NCBI RefSeq assembly: GCF_002368075.1 | Contig: NZ_AP018314.1 | Coordinates: 3,982,664-4,046,663, forward strand | DNA length: 64,000 nt | From: Sphaerospermopsis kisseleviana NIES-73 | GTDB lineage: Bacteria; Cyanobacteriota; Cyanobacteriia; Cyanobacteriales; Nostocaceae | Direction of reading: 5' to 3' | Part shown: in pieces, positions 1-8,910 of the stretch | Numbering within the stretch: the stretch's first letter is position 1 | Layout: each line of letters opens with the position of its first letter | The notes under the pieces: generated by a model | The model's database searches: none | What the model saw: the letters and a program-made list of their open reading frames with translations, nothing else | What the model was told of the DNA's origin: nothing | Translations under genes and position numbers: made by a program

Positions 1-102
1 GACCTAAGCAAAATTAAATCTCATTTTCCCGACTGGCAAATCACCCGCAGTTTAGATAGCATTTTCCAGGAAATGGCTACCATGTACCTATTGCAGCGAT
101 GA
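1..102 (+). CDS. C-terminal end of a nucleotide-sugar epimerase/dehydratase (partial)
   Basis: The first 33 codons are open in frame 1 and end in TGA at 100-102. The peptide contains HFPDWQITRSLDSIFQEM, which resembles the last helix of extended-SDR nucleotide-sugar epimerases (fPdW followed by a basic stretch and a final amphipathic helix). The stop overlaps the start of the next gene (ATGA), so the two are probably translationally coupled in the polysaccharide operon. Only the tail is visible, so substrate and exact family cannot be given. Confidence 0.5.
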   Translation, partial: DLSKIKSHFPDWQITRSLDSIFQEMATMYLLQR

Positions 103-1316
103 CAAAAACATTAATTGTTGTTGGTTCCGTAGTCCCTGGAGGGGCTAACGTGGGAGAAATCTTGTTGCGGGATATGTTGACCTGCCTCAAAAGAGAAGAG
201 TTTATTGTTGCTCCTCTTTTAACTGGGGAGACCTTTACCGAGGAAACCAGGGGTAATAGTGAGCAGTTGAATACAATTTTTCCGCTAAAATCTCCCCCAG
301 AACATGCCGTTCGGCGTTGGGGTGGACGTTTGGGGGGATTAGTCTGTGCAGGTGAACGATTACTATTTTACGATAGACAGATCAAAGTCCTAGTTAGCCA
401 GATCGAGCAGCAAGTGAGGGAATTAGGTATCACTCGTATCTGGGGCATTTTGAATACAACCGTGGTGGTTGATGCCCTGTTTGGTTTGATGGGAAAGTGT
501 GATTTACCTTTATACACCCAGGTCTGGGATGACATTGATTACCTCACCCAAGAGCGTGGACTTGACGCTACGATGCGATTTCGCACCCGAAAGAGATTTG
601 GTCTACTCCTGAAAAAATCAGTTAAGACTGGTGTGATTTGTGAGACTATGGCTCAAAGCTATAGACAAGGCTACACAGCCCGTTGTGAAATTATCCGTCA
701 TGGACTACCTAATCAGGTAATAGCTCGGACTGAATATTCATCAACCGATGAATTCCGCATCGGCTTTTCCGGGGGGATGTATGCCCCCGATGCTTGGCAG
801 GCATTGTTTGCAGCTCTGGCTTATATCAATTGGCAAGTTGGAGACAAGAAGCCAATTAAATTGATTGTCATGTCGGGTAAAATCACCCTACCCTGTACAA
901 GTCCTGCCCATGTTGAATACTTAGGTTGGCGAACCACTGATGAAGTTAGAGAACGACTAACTGAGTGCGATTTGCTCTATGTTCCTTATCCCTTTGCTTC
1001 CTACCTCAAACCCTTAGCTCAACTCTCCTTCCCCACTAAACTCAGTACCTATGTTAACCTCGGTCGTCCAATTTTTGCCCACGTGCCTGAATATGCTTCA
1101 TTGGTGGACTTTTACGCCCAGTATCCATTGGGTGCGCTTTGTACTTCGTTAGATCCAAAAATCATTGCTGAACAAATTACCGCCCTAGCGGAAAATACCA
1201 GTCTTTATGAAGCCTCCGCTAAAACGGTTGCTTGGGTTGGGGAAAAAGAATTAAGTCACCAAAATTTTGTCAATCAAGTTAAACGGTTTATTGAATTGGA
1301 AGGCCTCACTAGTTAG
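99..1316 (+). CDS. Glycosyltransferase, GT-B fold (GT4-like)
   Basis: A 405-residue protein with an N-terminal glycine-rich donor-fold entry (VVPGGANVGEILLRDML, about residues 12-28). It has a second Rossmann half starting near GFSGGMYAPDAWQALFAAL (about 220-240) and a nucleotide-sugar-binding region with FPTKLSTYVNLGRPIFAHV (about 310-330). This two-domain layout is typical of GT4-type transferases that act on cytoplasmic lipid-linked glycans. No clear E-x7-E motif is visible, so the family is less certain than for its neighbours. The ATG overlaps the TGA of the upstream epimerase, and the next GT starts 2 bp after this stop. It is therefore an internal gene of a tightly packed polysaccharide operon. 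Confidence 0.6.
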   Translation: MTKTLIVVGSVVPGGANVGEILLRDMLTCLKREEFIVAPLLTGETFTEETRGNSEQLNTIFPLKSPPEHAVRRWGGRLGGLVCAGERLLFYDRQIKVLVSQIEQQVRELGITRIWGILNTTVVVDALFGLMGKCDLPLYTQVWDDIDYLTQERGLDATMRFRTRKRFGLLLKKSVKTGVICETMAQSYRQGYTARCEIIRHGLPNQVIARTEYSSTDEFRIGFSGGMYAPDAWQALFAALAYINWQVGDKKPIKLIVMSGKITLPCTSPAHVEYLGWRTTDEVRERLTECDLLYVPYPFASYLKPLAQLSFPTKLSTYVNLGRPIFAHVPEYASLVDFYAQYPLGALCTSLDPKIIAEQITALAENTSLYEASAKTVAWVGEKELSHQNFVNQVKRFIELEGLTS

Positions 1317-1318
1317 AC

Positions 1319-2650
1319 ATGAGTTATCCCAAACGGTTCTTGTTTTTGATGCCAACTAGTTCGATCGCAGGCGGCGTGGAGACATGGCTTGATGAAATTT
1401 ATGAATATTTAACAACGCATCAATTTGAAGTATTAGTCGGGTTATTGCGAGGACAGCAGTTTAACCAACCAGAGCGCTATCGTGCTGTTCATCCCCAGCT
1501 AAAAACCATTGAAGTCGATGGACGGGGCTGTAATCGAGAAGGTAGAGTGCGGGCATTAATGCGCTGTATTGAAGGAGTTAAACCTGACATAGTGATTCCA
1601 TTGGGAATTGCCGATGCTTATGAGGCTGGGATTCGCAGCAAGCAAAAAGGGCTAGATACTCGTTTAGTAATTCATGCTCAGGGAAACTTAGAGCCAATGC
1701 TTGCCGATCTCAGAAGTTACCGGGATGGGATTGACCAAGTAATTTGCCCTGGAGAGCTAACCAAACGAGTTTTAATTAACTGGGGAGGGTTTCCATCAGA
1801 CAGAGTGACTCATATCCCCAACGGTGCTAATCAGCCAAAATGCAGTTCACAACGTCCAATCTCATCAGGAAAAGCAAAGCCTATTCGCATAGGATATATT
1901 GGCCGCTTAACCACCCTTGACAAGCGATCGCCGGATTTAATTACCCTGTATCAAGAACTCGAAAAGCTGAACCTAAATTATCAATTAGATATTGTCGGGG
2001 ACGGATCTTGTTTTGCTCAACTCAATAAAGCTCTGGGTAAAGCTCCCCAAGTTAAACTCCACGGAGCTTTGTCTCGCGAGGTTGTTTATCAAGAAATATT
2101 TCCTAACCTTGACGTACTGATTTTACTATCTTCATCGGAAGCCTTTGGCATTGTGATTGTGGAAGCATTGATGCACGGTGTAATCCCTGTTACGTCCCGT
2201 TATGTCGGCTTTTACGCCGAAGGTTTAGTCAAAGAAAACGAAACCGGTTTGTCCTTCCCTGTGGGAGATATGGCTGGCGCGGCTCAACAAATTCAGCGTT
2301 TAGCCGAGGATGGTGATTTACGACACCGCCTGTCTAGCAATGGGCAAGTGCATGGACAGCCCTATACTTGGGAAAATTCCCTCACTAGTTGGAAAATAAC
2401 TTTAGAACAAGTCATGGCTCGCCCTCCGCTTTTAAGTTCGTCTCCTTTACCCAAGATTCCCACCACAACTGGAAGATTAGAACAGTTGGGGATTCCAGCC
2501 AGTGTCATTGACGGGTTACGTCGCCTCCGTAGGTTTTTGTTGGGGTCACCCATTCCCCCTGGTGGAGAAGAGTGGCCGTTATTTTATCGTCATCATTCTG
2601 AGTCTTTGCTGGAGGAAATTTCCCAAGTTTTGAAAGACCTTGATACTTAA
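1319..2650 (+). CDS. Glycosyltransferase family 4
   Basis: A 443-residue GT4-type transferase. The start of the second Rossmann domain reads IRIGYIGRLTTLDKRSPDL (about residue 190), and the E-x7-E donor-site motif is EAFGIVIVE near residue 275, followed by ALMHGVIPVTS. It probably adds a sugar from a nucleotide donor to a growing lipid-linked oligosaccharide at the inner membrane face. An extra tail of about 70 residues after the catalytic fold ends in PPGGEEWPLFYRHHSESLLE. The next gene has a related tail (GAGGEWPHSWQAYEEH), so the two look like paralogues. The gene starts 2 bp after the upstream stop. Donor and acceptor cannot be read from the sequence. Confidence 0.8.
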   Translation: MSYPKRFLFLMPTSSIAGGVETWLDEIYEYLTTHQFEVLVGLLRGQQFNQPERYRAVHPQLKTIEVDGRGCNREGRVRALMRCIEGVKPDIVIPLGIADAYEAGIRSKQKGLDTRLVIHAQGNLEPMLADLRSYRDGIDQVICPGELTKRVLINWGGFPSDRVTHIPNGANQPKCSSQRPISSGKAKPIRIGYIGRLTTLDKRSPDLITLYQELEKLNLNYQLDIVGDGSCFAQLNKALGKAPQVKLHGALSREVVYQEIFPNLDVLILLSSSEAFGIVIVEALMHGVIPVTSRYVGFYAEGLVKENETGLSFPVGDMAGAAQQIQRLAEDGDLRHRLSSNGQVHGQPYTWENSLTSWKITLEQVMARPPLLSSSPLPKIPTTTGRLEQLGIPASVIDGLRRLRRFLLGSPIPPGGEEWPLFYRHHSESLLEEISQVLKDLDT

Positions 2651-2680
2651 GTATTTATGTATTTATGCTAGTATTATTAC

Positions 2681-4003
2681 ATGAATCATCACATTCTTTT
2701 TATTGCACCCTCCGCTTACACCCTTAGTGGACTGGCAACCTGGTTAGACTACCTGTTACCTGGTCTAAAACAACTGGGGTGGCGCACTACCTTGGGGCTA
2801 GTAGAAGGGACTCGGTATCATCGAGTCGCTGACTATTTAGCAGTTCATCCCTGTGAAAGCGCGATCGCCATTACCTGCAAAACTGGAACTCCCCAAGGAC
2901 GACGCTGGGCGGTGCAAAGGGCAATTCAAGAATATTCACCGGATATTGTGGTGACGGTTAATATTCCTGATGCGATCGCCGCTACAGCAGAACTCAGAAG
3001 TCGGGGGAAAACTCAAGCTAAAATTGTGATGACCTGTCATGGTATTCAGGAAGACCTATTTGCCGACATGAAACTATTTAAAAATTCCCTGGATGCCGTA
3101 GTTTGTACAAATAAATTAGCTTGTAAGTTAGCAGAAGATTATTCTAGCCTAGATAAATCATCAGTATTTTACGCTCCCTGTGGAGCGCCAACTCGGCCTT
3201 TAACCCCTCGCAAATCCGAAAAAACAGTTAAAATTATTTTTGTCGGAAGACTAGAGCAGCAACAAAAAAGAGTACATGACTTACCCGCTATTCTGGAGAA
3301 CTTAAGCAGTCAACAGATTCCCTTCCACTTGAAAATTGTGGGTACTGGACCTGAAGAAATCAGACTACGTGATCGTTTATCACAATTCATTAACTCAGGA
3401 GAGGTTTCATTTTTAGGCCATGTCCCTTCCCATGAACTGTGGGAAAAAGCCTATTTTCAGGCCGATGCCTTGTTAATGCCATCCTGTTGGGAAACAGGCC
3501 CAATCGTTATTTGGGAAGCAATGGCAATGGGGGTACCTGTGGTTAGTTCTCGTTATATAGGAAGCGGTCTAGAAAATGCCCTCAAAAATAGAGAAAATTG
3601 TCTGCTTTTTAATGTCGGAGATACGGAAACAGCAACCCAGCAATTGATTACACTATATTCAGATCCAGAGTGTTGGCAAAATATCCGTCAGAATGCTTGG
3701 GATCTAGCAAGGCTAAGATATTCAGAGGAAGCCTCGATCAAACAATGGAACGAGGTATTTCAGTCTGTCATTTCAATGCCTTTGAAAGCTGTTAGTGTTT
3801 TTAACAGCAAAAATGCCACAGGGGGTCAATCTAGGTTAGATCGATGGCTTGGTAACTCAACAGGTGAATATATTCGTCAATTTATGGGGAAAACTTGCCC
3901 AAATACGGGAGCAGGAGGAGAATGGCCCCACAGTTGGCAAGCTTATGAAGAACATCAAGAAGTTTTTTTTGAATTATCTAAATTAAAAGATTTCAACTTA
4001 TAA
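2681..4003 (+). CDS. Glycosyltransferase family 4, paralogue of the upstream GT4
   Basis: A 440-residue GT4-type transferase. The second Rossmann domain begins KIIFVGRLEQQQKRVHDLP (about residue 185). The E-x7-E type motif is ETGPIVIWEAMAMGVPVVSS (about 270-290), with Glu at both ends. The N-terminus (SAYTLSGLATWLDYLLPGL) aligns in kind with the preceding GT (SSIAGGVETWLDEIYEYL), and both carry a C-terminal extension with a GGEWP core. Tandem duplication followed by divergence is the simplest reading. It lies 30 bp after the upstream gene in the same operon. The sugar specificity is unknown. Confidence 0.8.
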   Translation: MNHHILFIAPSAYTLSGLATWLDYLLPGLKQLGWRTTLGLVEGTRYHRVADYLAVHPCESAIAITCKTGTPQGRRWAVQRAIQEYSPDIVVTVNIPDAIAATAELRSRGKTQAKIVMTCHGIQEDLFADMKLFKNSLDAVVCTNKLACKLAEDYSSLDKSSVFYAPCGAPTRPLTPRKSEKTVKIIFVGRLEQQQKRVHDLPAILENLSSQQIPFHLKIVGTGPEEIRLRDRLSQFINSGEVSFLGHVPSHELWEKAYFQADALLMPSCWETGPIVIWEAMAMGVPVVSSRYIGSGLENALKNRENCLLFNVGDTETATQQLITLYSDPECWQNIRQNAWDLARLRYSEEASIKQWNEVFQSVISMPLKAVSVFNSKNATGGQSRLDRWLGNSTGEYIRQFMGKTCPNTGAGGEWPHSWQAYEEHQEVFFELSKLKDFNL

Positions 4004-4099
4004 CAAAGTTGACCTTAATGGGGGAACTGCTGACCCTATTTGATTCATGCAACAAAGTCTATTCATTGACCAATACTTTTTTATTTCAGAGTTGGAAAA

Positions 4100-4981
4100 A
4101 TGCAAAACCTCAAATCGCTGTTGGCTGATTGGATTTTAGCTCCAAAAACATTGTCTGCCATAAAATACATTGCAAGCCGGATTGAAAGTATTCTAATAGA
4201 TTATAGAAATGTTAGAAATTATCCTATAGAATATGCAAGGATTCTTGATAGAAATATCAAGCTAAGGAATATTTATCAAGGTAAAAGATGTTTTGTAATT
4301 GGTAATGGTCCTTCAATTAATCGACAGGACTTATCTTTACTTAAAAATGAGATCAACATTGTTTGTAATGCTTTTTTTAACCACGAAATTCTTAAAGAAT
4401 GGCAACCAACAATTTATTGCGCAGGAGATCCTTGGCATCCATCATCATTATCTTTCTTATTGGATATTTTCGACAAAATAAACCCCCTATTTTATGTTTT
4501 TGATTATTCTTTACTGGAATTCTTAGCTAATGATGGAATCCAGATTCCATCTGTAATAAGAGACAAGATACTAGGATTTGCTACTTACTCTTCTCTTTAC
4601 CGGGACCATATTTCGGAACAGATTCAAATTGACTTCACCAGGCCCGTACCAGGAATTAGACACACTCCTATGCTGAGTATTATGATAGCTATGTATATGG
4701 GTTGTAATCCCATTATTCTGATTGGTTGTGATCACGACTATGTTTATAAATTCTTTAGACAAGAGTATGAGGTAACTCATTTTTATCCAGAGTCAACTCC
4801 AGAGATGATTTCAAGTGATCAGAAGTATATCAGTGTTGCTCAGGATATCTTTAAGACTTATGGATCTTATGCTAAACTTAATCAAATTGCCTTAAAGCGA
4901 GGTGTAAGCATATTGGATGCAACCGATAACGGGTGTTTAGATACTTTCAATAAAGTTGATTATACATCCCTGTTTAAGTAG
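4100..4981 (+). CDS. DUF115 / MptE-like (motility-accessory-factor-like) glycan protein
   Basis: A 293-residue protein with the signature GKRCFVIGNGPSINRQDLS (about residues 61-79) of the DUF115 superfamily, and later GIRHTPMLSIMIAMYMGCN and LIGCDHDYV (about 195-215). Relatives include archaeal 6-hydroxymethylpterin diphosphokinase-like proteins and flagellin-modifying motility accessory factors. In bacterial surface-glycan clusters they are thought to be Leloir-type glycosyl or nonulosonate transferases. A role in glycan assembly is inferred from the neighbours, not shown. The gene is more AT-rich than the GT4 genes before it, which fits a separately acquired cassette. Confidence 0.65.
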   Translation: MQNLKSLLADWILAPKTLSAIKYIASRIESILIDYRNVRNYPIEYARILDRNIKLRNIYQGKRCFVIGNGPSINRQDLSLLKNEINIVCNAFFNHEILKEWQPTIYCAGDPWHPSSLSFLLDIFDKINPLFYVFDYSLLEFLANDGIQIPSVIRDKILGFATYSSLYRDHISEQIQIDFTRPVPGIRHTPMLSIMIAMYMGCNPIILIGCDHDYVYKFFRQEYEVTHFYPESTPEMISSDQKYISVAQDIFKTYGSYAKLNQIALKRGVSILDATDNGCLDTFNKVDYTSLFK

Positions 4982-5055
4982 GTTATTAGATCTGTTGGGA
5001 AATATCAGGATTATGATAAAACCTCTCAAACATGGAGAAACTTATTAAGTAACCA

Positions 5056-5646
5056 ATGCTAAAAACTTGGTTTCAAGGAATCTGGCAACTGCGCGATCGG
5101 CTGTTAATCCGCGATTTAGGAGAACGTCGTTTTCACTTGGCTAAGGTTGACCGAATACGTCAAGCTTTTCCCACAGCGAAAATTAGTAATGATGTGATTT
5201 TGATCAATCACGAACCTCAACGACTAAAACTTACAGGACAAGTCACCATCAGTCAAGGAAATATACTGGCATTTGGGGATACCCTAAATGGCTACGGCAA
5301 TATTATCATTGGCGATCGCACTTGGATTGGGCAGTACAATAATTTACGAGCTGGGGGTGGTGACATCCAGATTGGGGAAGACTGTCTGATCAGCCAATTC
5401 TGTACATTAGTTGCCAGTAATCATCAAAAACACAGGAGTTTACCGATTAAAGTCCAACCATCAGATCAAAACCGCACTGGTGTAATACTAGGGAATGATG
5501 TGTGGTTAGGATCTGGTGTAACCGTGTTGCCAGGGGTTACTATTGGCAATGGATCTGTGGTCGGTGCTAATGCAGTTGTTAATCATGATATTCCTGACTA
5601 CGAAATCTGGGGTGGAGTCCCTGCCAAAAAACTAGGAGACAGATAA
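5056..5646 (+). CDS. Left-handed beta-helix acyltransferase (hexapeptide repeat)
   Basis: A 196-residue protein made largely of hexapeptide repeats, for example GYGNIIIGDRTWIGQYNNL, VLPGVTIGNGSVVGANAVV and the terminal VPAKKLG motif of the WbbJ/NodL-like acetyltransferases. An internal loop with CTLVASNHQKH carries the catalytic-type histidine seen in sugar O-acetyltransferases. The fold acts as a trimer and moves an acetyl (or other acyl) group from acyl-CoA to a sugar. It is followed after 3 bp by a galactosyltransferase-like gene, so it probably decorates a sugar of this polysaccharide. Confidence 0.8.
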   Translation: MLKTWFQGIWQLRDRLLIRDLGERRFHLAKVDRIRQAFPTAKISNDVILINHEPQRLKLTGQVTISQGNILAFGDTLNGYGNIIIGDRTWIGQYNNLRAGGGDIQIGEDCLISQFCTLVASNHQKHRSLPIKVQPSDQNRTGVILGNDVWLGSGVTVLPGVTIGNGSVVGANAVVNHDIPDYEIWGGVPAKKLGDR

Positions 5647-5649
5647 CCG

Positions 5650-6672
5650 ATGGTAACATTAAAAGAGCAGTTAGGATGTTGGCTGAACGAGCGCTGGCAA
5701 ACGGAGTTAGTATTAAGATCCCCTAAATTAGCCCAATTGCTGGGTTTAAGCTGGTTGGATCTGTGTAATCGTTCTGAAGTTTTGCAACCTGATCTAATTA
5801 CCGGGGGGCGAATTTGTCAGTGGCAATTTTCTTCCCAGCTAACAGTTTCACGGGTTTTTCCCGGGTTGGGGTTAGGTATTCTACAGCACGTTTTACAACT
5901 ATATCCTGTAAAACTCAACTTTGAATCTAAAAGTAATTTATCAAACAAGCCAGATTGTTCAATTTTATTTGTTGTTGGCGGTATAGAGCGTTTTCCGCAA
6001 TTTGAATTGGCTTTAGCCTCAGCCCGTGCCCAAGTTGATGTTGATTACGAAATCATTGTTGTTGAACAATCTCCCGAACCTCTGTTGAGAAATAAGTTGC
6101 CCACTGATGTTCGTTATTTTCATCAAGTCAACCCGCAACCTGAAAAGGGGTTTAATAAGAGTTCCGCACTGAATAAAGCGGCTAGAGAAGCTAAATCTGA
6201 AAAACTAATTATTTTAGATGCTGACTTTGTTGTTCCAATTAATTTTGTCATTGAATGTAATCAAGTTTTAGGTAAAATTTCTAGTGCCAGGTTAGCAAGA
6301 TTAATTTTTTATGTTGATAGTCAGTCAACTGAACATATAGTTAATGCCCAGGAATTGGTATCTGGCATAAATGTAGAGAAAATTGTTGAAAATACTCCTA
6401 CCCCTCTAGCATTACACAAATCTACTTACTGGGACATTGGTGGACATGATCAAGACTTTTGGGGATGGGGGGGAGAAGACACTGAATTTTTAGATCGTTT
6501 ACGCACTTGTAAAATAGCTGAAGGGGGGTGGTTGCCTTTCATTCACCTTTGGCACCCCTCCGCTCCCAAAAAAGCCAACGGCGATCGCAATAATCAAATT
6601 CTTGTTCAAAAAATGACCTGTTCATCTCAGGTTCGGATTAATACACTCAAGCAAAAAAATGAAATGCTATAA
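5650..6672 (+). CDS. GT2/GT7-type glycosyltransferase with galactosyltransferase C-terminal motif
   Basis: A 340-residue protein. After a poorly conserved stretch of about 95 residues, a GT-A fold starts at SILFVVGGIERFPQFELAL. It continues to KGFNKSSALNKAAREAKSEK (nucleotide-binding loop) and a DxD-type metal site in LIILDADFVV (about residue 190). WDIGGHDQDFWGWGGEDTEF (about 258-277) is the WGWGGED acceptor/catalytic motif of GT7 C-terminal and chondroitin-polymerase-like galactosyl- or N-acetylgalactosaminyltransferases. A run of seven G encodes part of this motif and is in frame. The gene overlaps the next start by 14 bp, so translation is probably coupled. Confidence 0.75.
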   Translation: MVTLKEQLGCWLNERWQTELVLRSPKLAQLLGLSWLDLCNRSEVLQPDLITGGRICQWQFSSQLTVSRVFPGLGLGILQHVLQLYPVKLNFESKSNLSNKPDCSILFVVGGIERFPQFELALASARAQVDVDYEIIVVEQSPEPLLRNKLPTDVRYFHQVNPQPEKGFNKSSALNKAAREAKSEKLIILDADFVVPINFVIECNQVLGKISSARLARLIFYVDSQSTEHIVNAQELVSGINVEKIVENTPTPLALHKSTYWDIGGHDQDFWGWGGEDTEFLDRLRTCKIAEGGWLPFIHLWHPSAPKKANGDRNNQILVQKMTCSSQVRINTLKQKNEML

Positions 6673-7633
6673 CATTGATGTATATGGCGAGCAGGTAAGT
6701 CAAGACTCGATTACCGTCAGGTTTCAAGACCAAACTTTTAACTTCATTTTTGAACCGAGTTTAAAAATTGGTCAGGAGTTTGTCCTGGGACTTTTTGCAA
6801 GCAAAGCAGTCTTATCCGATACAGTATTTCGCTATCCAAGAGATCGGCGCATTGCTATGTTAACAGAAAGTCCAATTGATTATTCTTACCAGCATATTGC
6901 CCAAATTGTCCGCAGGTTTCCCATTGTCTTCACACACCAACAACACTTACTGGATTTGGGAAAGCCTTTTAAACCTCTAATATTTGGAACCAATTGGCTA
7001 GGCATTACAAATGAGATAGACTCAGAACAGATTTTAGCCGATCATCCACCAAAATCAAAATTAATATCATTTATGGGGAGTTTAGCTCATCCCGATGATG
7101 GGGCTTATAAATTTCGTAAAGAAATCGCCGATCTGTGTTTAACTGCAAATAATGTTGAGTGCTTTGGTAAATCAATTAATCCTGTACCAGGGAAACGAGA
7201 GGCGATCGCCCCTTATTATTTTTCCATTGCCATGGAAAATGTGGCTAGTAATTATTACTTTTCTGAAAAACTTGTTGATTGCCTGCTTTTAGAGACTGTT
7301 CCCATTTATTATGGTTGTCCTGAGATTTCTGAATTGTTTAATCCAAAAGGGATACTGACTTTCAACACCAAAGAGGAACTAATATCAATTTTAGATATCT
7401 TATCTCCCAATCTTTACGATGAAATGTATCCATTTCTGATTGAAAACAAACTTAAGGCTATTCGAGAGAATTGGCATAATCATCAGGGTTTACTCTCACG
7501 GTTATCTTCTCAAATTCCATTAAATCTTCTAAATTCAAGTCAGCGCTATCTAAATCGAGAATCGTATTTACGGGACAAAATTACCCTAAAAAGCCGCAAA
7601 TTATGGGAAAATATCCAAATTAATTTAAATTAG
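6659..7633 (+). CDS. GT10 (alpha-1,3-fucosyltransferase)-like glycosyltransferase
   Basis: A 324-residue protein whose second half has the GT10 donor-site signature: FSIAMENVASNYYFSEKLVD then LLLETVPIYYG (about residues 187-217). This corresponds to the family pattern F-x-(I/L)-x-x-E-N-x5-Y-x-(T/S)-E-K followed by vPvYyG. The bacterial family moves fucose from GDP-fucose, though members with other GDP-6-deoxy or GDP-heptose donors exist. It overlaps the upstream galactosyltransferase-like gene by 14 bp. The GT11 homologue at 18777 suggests two 6-deoxyhexose-adding steps in this locus. Confidence 0.75.
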   Translation: MKCYNIDVYGEQVSQDSITVRFQDQTFNFIFEPSLKIGQEFVLGLFASKAVLSDTVFRYPRDRRIAMLTESPIDYSYQHIAQIVRRFPIVFTHQQHLLDLGKPFKPLIFGTNWLGITNEIDSEQILADHPPKSKLISFMGSLAHPDDGAYKFRKEIADLCLTANNVECFGKSINPVPGKREAIAPYYFSIAMENVASNYYFSEKLVDCLLLETVPIYYGCPEISELFNPKGILTFNTKEELISILDILSPNLYDEMYPFLIENKLKAIRENWHNHQGLLSRLSSQIPLNLLNSSQRYLNRESYLRDKITLKSRKLWENIQINLN

Positions 7634-7924
7634 GTAAAAAGATGAGGAAAATTTTAAAAAAAATTCCATTAGTTTATAAAATCTATCGTTCTTGGCAAGA
7701 ACGACAGTACGAAATTCAGTTTTCTGGTAATTGCCATGGATGCTTTCGCGGTGTATACAACTCATTTGATGAAGCCATATTATCGGCACCAAAAACTAAA
7801 CCAATTGGATATGATGACCTTGATTTAGCATTAGAGTATAAAAATTTACCTGCTAAAATCAAAATTGCTTCTTTTGACTATCCACTTTTGGTCTGGTTAA
7901 TAAAAATTCTTGATCAAAACTCTT

Positions 7925-7933
7925 CCCCCCCCC
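7925..7933. repeat. C9 homopolymer tract inside a methyltransferase gene
   Basis: Nine consecutive C lie exactly where the reading frame of the TIGR04325-like gene breaks. The upstream frame needs 8 (or 11) C to continue into the FDFGGNVG motif. Tracts of this length are slippage hot spots in contingency genes of other bacteria. Confidence 0.9.
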
Positions 7934-8161
7934 ACAATTTTTGATTTTGGTGGTAATGTAGGCAACCATTACTATGCCTATTCTCATTTCCTAGATTATT
8001 CACACGGACTAAAATGGTTGGTTTGCGATGTTCCTCAGATTGTGAAAGCTGGGCAAGAATTAGCTGATGAAAGAAATGTAGATTTGCAGTTTACAACTGA
8101 ATTTGCTGAAGCAAACGCAAAACAGATATTCATCGCCTCCGGGTCTATTCAGTATGTTCAA

Positions 8162-8185
8162 TCTCTATCTCTATCTCTATCTCTA
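8162..8185 (+). repeat. TCTCTA hexanucleotide microsatellite (4 copies)
   Basis: Four perfect copies of TCTCTA lie inside the methyltransferase reading frame and encode alternating Ser-Leu. Changes in copy number would add or remove two residues without shifting the frame. A fifth, partial Leu-Ser follows. Confidence 0.9.
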
Positions 8186-8466
8186 TTGAGTAAACCCCCT
8201 GTTCATCTATTGATTAATAGGTTGCCACTGTATGATGGAAAATCGTTTGTCACCTTGCAGAATGGTGGTAAAGTGTTCTACCCTCAATATGTCTTTAATC
8301 GGAAGGAGTTTATAGACTCCTTATCTGAACTTGGTTACGAGCTGGTTGACAGTTGGCAAGATCTGGTTGATCGTTGTATTATTCCTTTTCATCTTGAACA
8401 TTGCGTTTTTTCTTACTCTGGTTTATACATGAGGCTAAAACACGACAATCAACACTGGGCACTAAA

Positions 8467-8910
8467 ATGATAGAGCAAATCATCCATCAAAATGAACTCT
8501 TAGCCCTAATCATTTCCCACCGATTCAACCAACCGGGAATTCACTTTTTCACCCCTGATGAATTATCCCAACAACTAGCTTATATGCACCACCCCATGGG
8601 TAAAATTATTCAACCCCATGTGCATAACCCCGTTCCCCGTGAAGTCATTTACACCCAAGAGGTACTGTTTATCAAACGCGGTAAACTGCGTGTGGACTTT
8701 TACAATGACCAACAAGAGTATTTAGAAAGTCGTGTATTAGAAACAGGAGATGTCATTCTCTTAATCACTGGAGGTCACGGCTTTGAGGTATTAGAAGAAA
8801 TTGAAATGATAGAGGTTAAACAAGGACCTTACGTGGGAGAACAAGACAAAACTAGATTTGTTGGCATCACTAAAGAACAAGCGAAAATTATAGAAAGTTT
8901 AAATTCCTAA
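8467..8910 (+). CDS. Cupin-fold sugar-metabolism protein (WxcM C-terminal/FdtA-like)
   Basis: A 147-residue cupin-like protein. Core strands include YMHHPMGKIIQPHVHNPVPR with clustered histidines, VLFIKRGKLRVDFYN, and LETGDVILLITGGHGFEVLE. Similar small cupins act as dTDP-sugar isomerases (FdtA) or sit in sugar-nucleotide clusters without a known activity. The ATG at 8467 overlaps the stop of the preceding methyltransferase (ATGA). It was chosen over an upstream alternative in the same frame because of that coupling. The stop abuts the start of the aminotransferase gene, so the two products may act in the same amino-sugar pathway. Confidence 0.65.
   Translation: MIEQIIHQNELLALIISHRFNQPGIHFFTPDELSQQLAYMHHPMGKIIQPHVHNPVPREVIYTQEVLFIKRGKLRVDFYNDQQEYLESRVLETGDVILLITGGHGFEVLEEIEMIEVKQGPYVGEQDKTRFVGITKEQAKIIESLNS

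Larger units (their letters stand above)
7642..8470 (+). pseudogene. TIGR04325-type methyltransferase, out of frame at a C9 tract (possibly phase-variable)
   Basis: The first part (7642-7944) reads MRKILKKIPLVYKIYRSW onward and runs into a stop just after a run of nine C. The second part, in another frame, continues with TIFDFGGNVGNHYYAYSHFL, the SAM-binding motif, and ends at 8470. Eight C instead of nine would join the frames as SSPPTIFDFGG and give an intact protein of 275 residues. The fold and order match TIGR04325 (LIC12133-like) putative methyltransferases of surface-glycan clusters. A four-copy hexanucleotide repeat adds Leu-Ser pairs at 8162-8185. The final TGA overlaps the next ATG. 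It is either phase-OFF, a true mutation, or a sequencing error. Confidence 0.75.

Noticed and set aside
6464..6470. Run of seven G in the galactosyltransferase-like gene as a fourth phase-variable tract
   Set aside because: It encodes the conserved WGWGGED motif in frame and is only seven long. The C7 at 23167 is likewise in frame, so neither is counted with the 9-base tracts.
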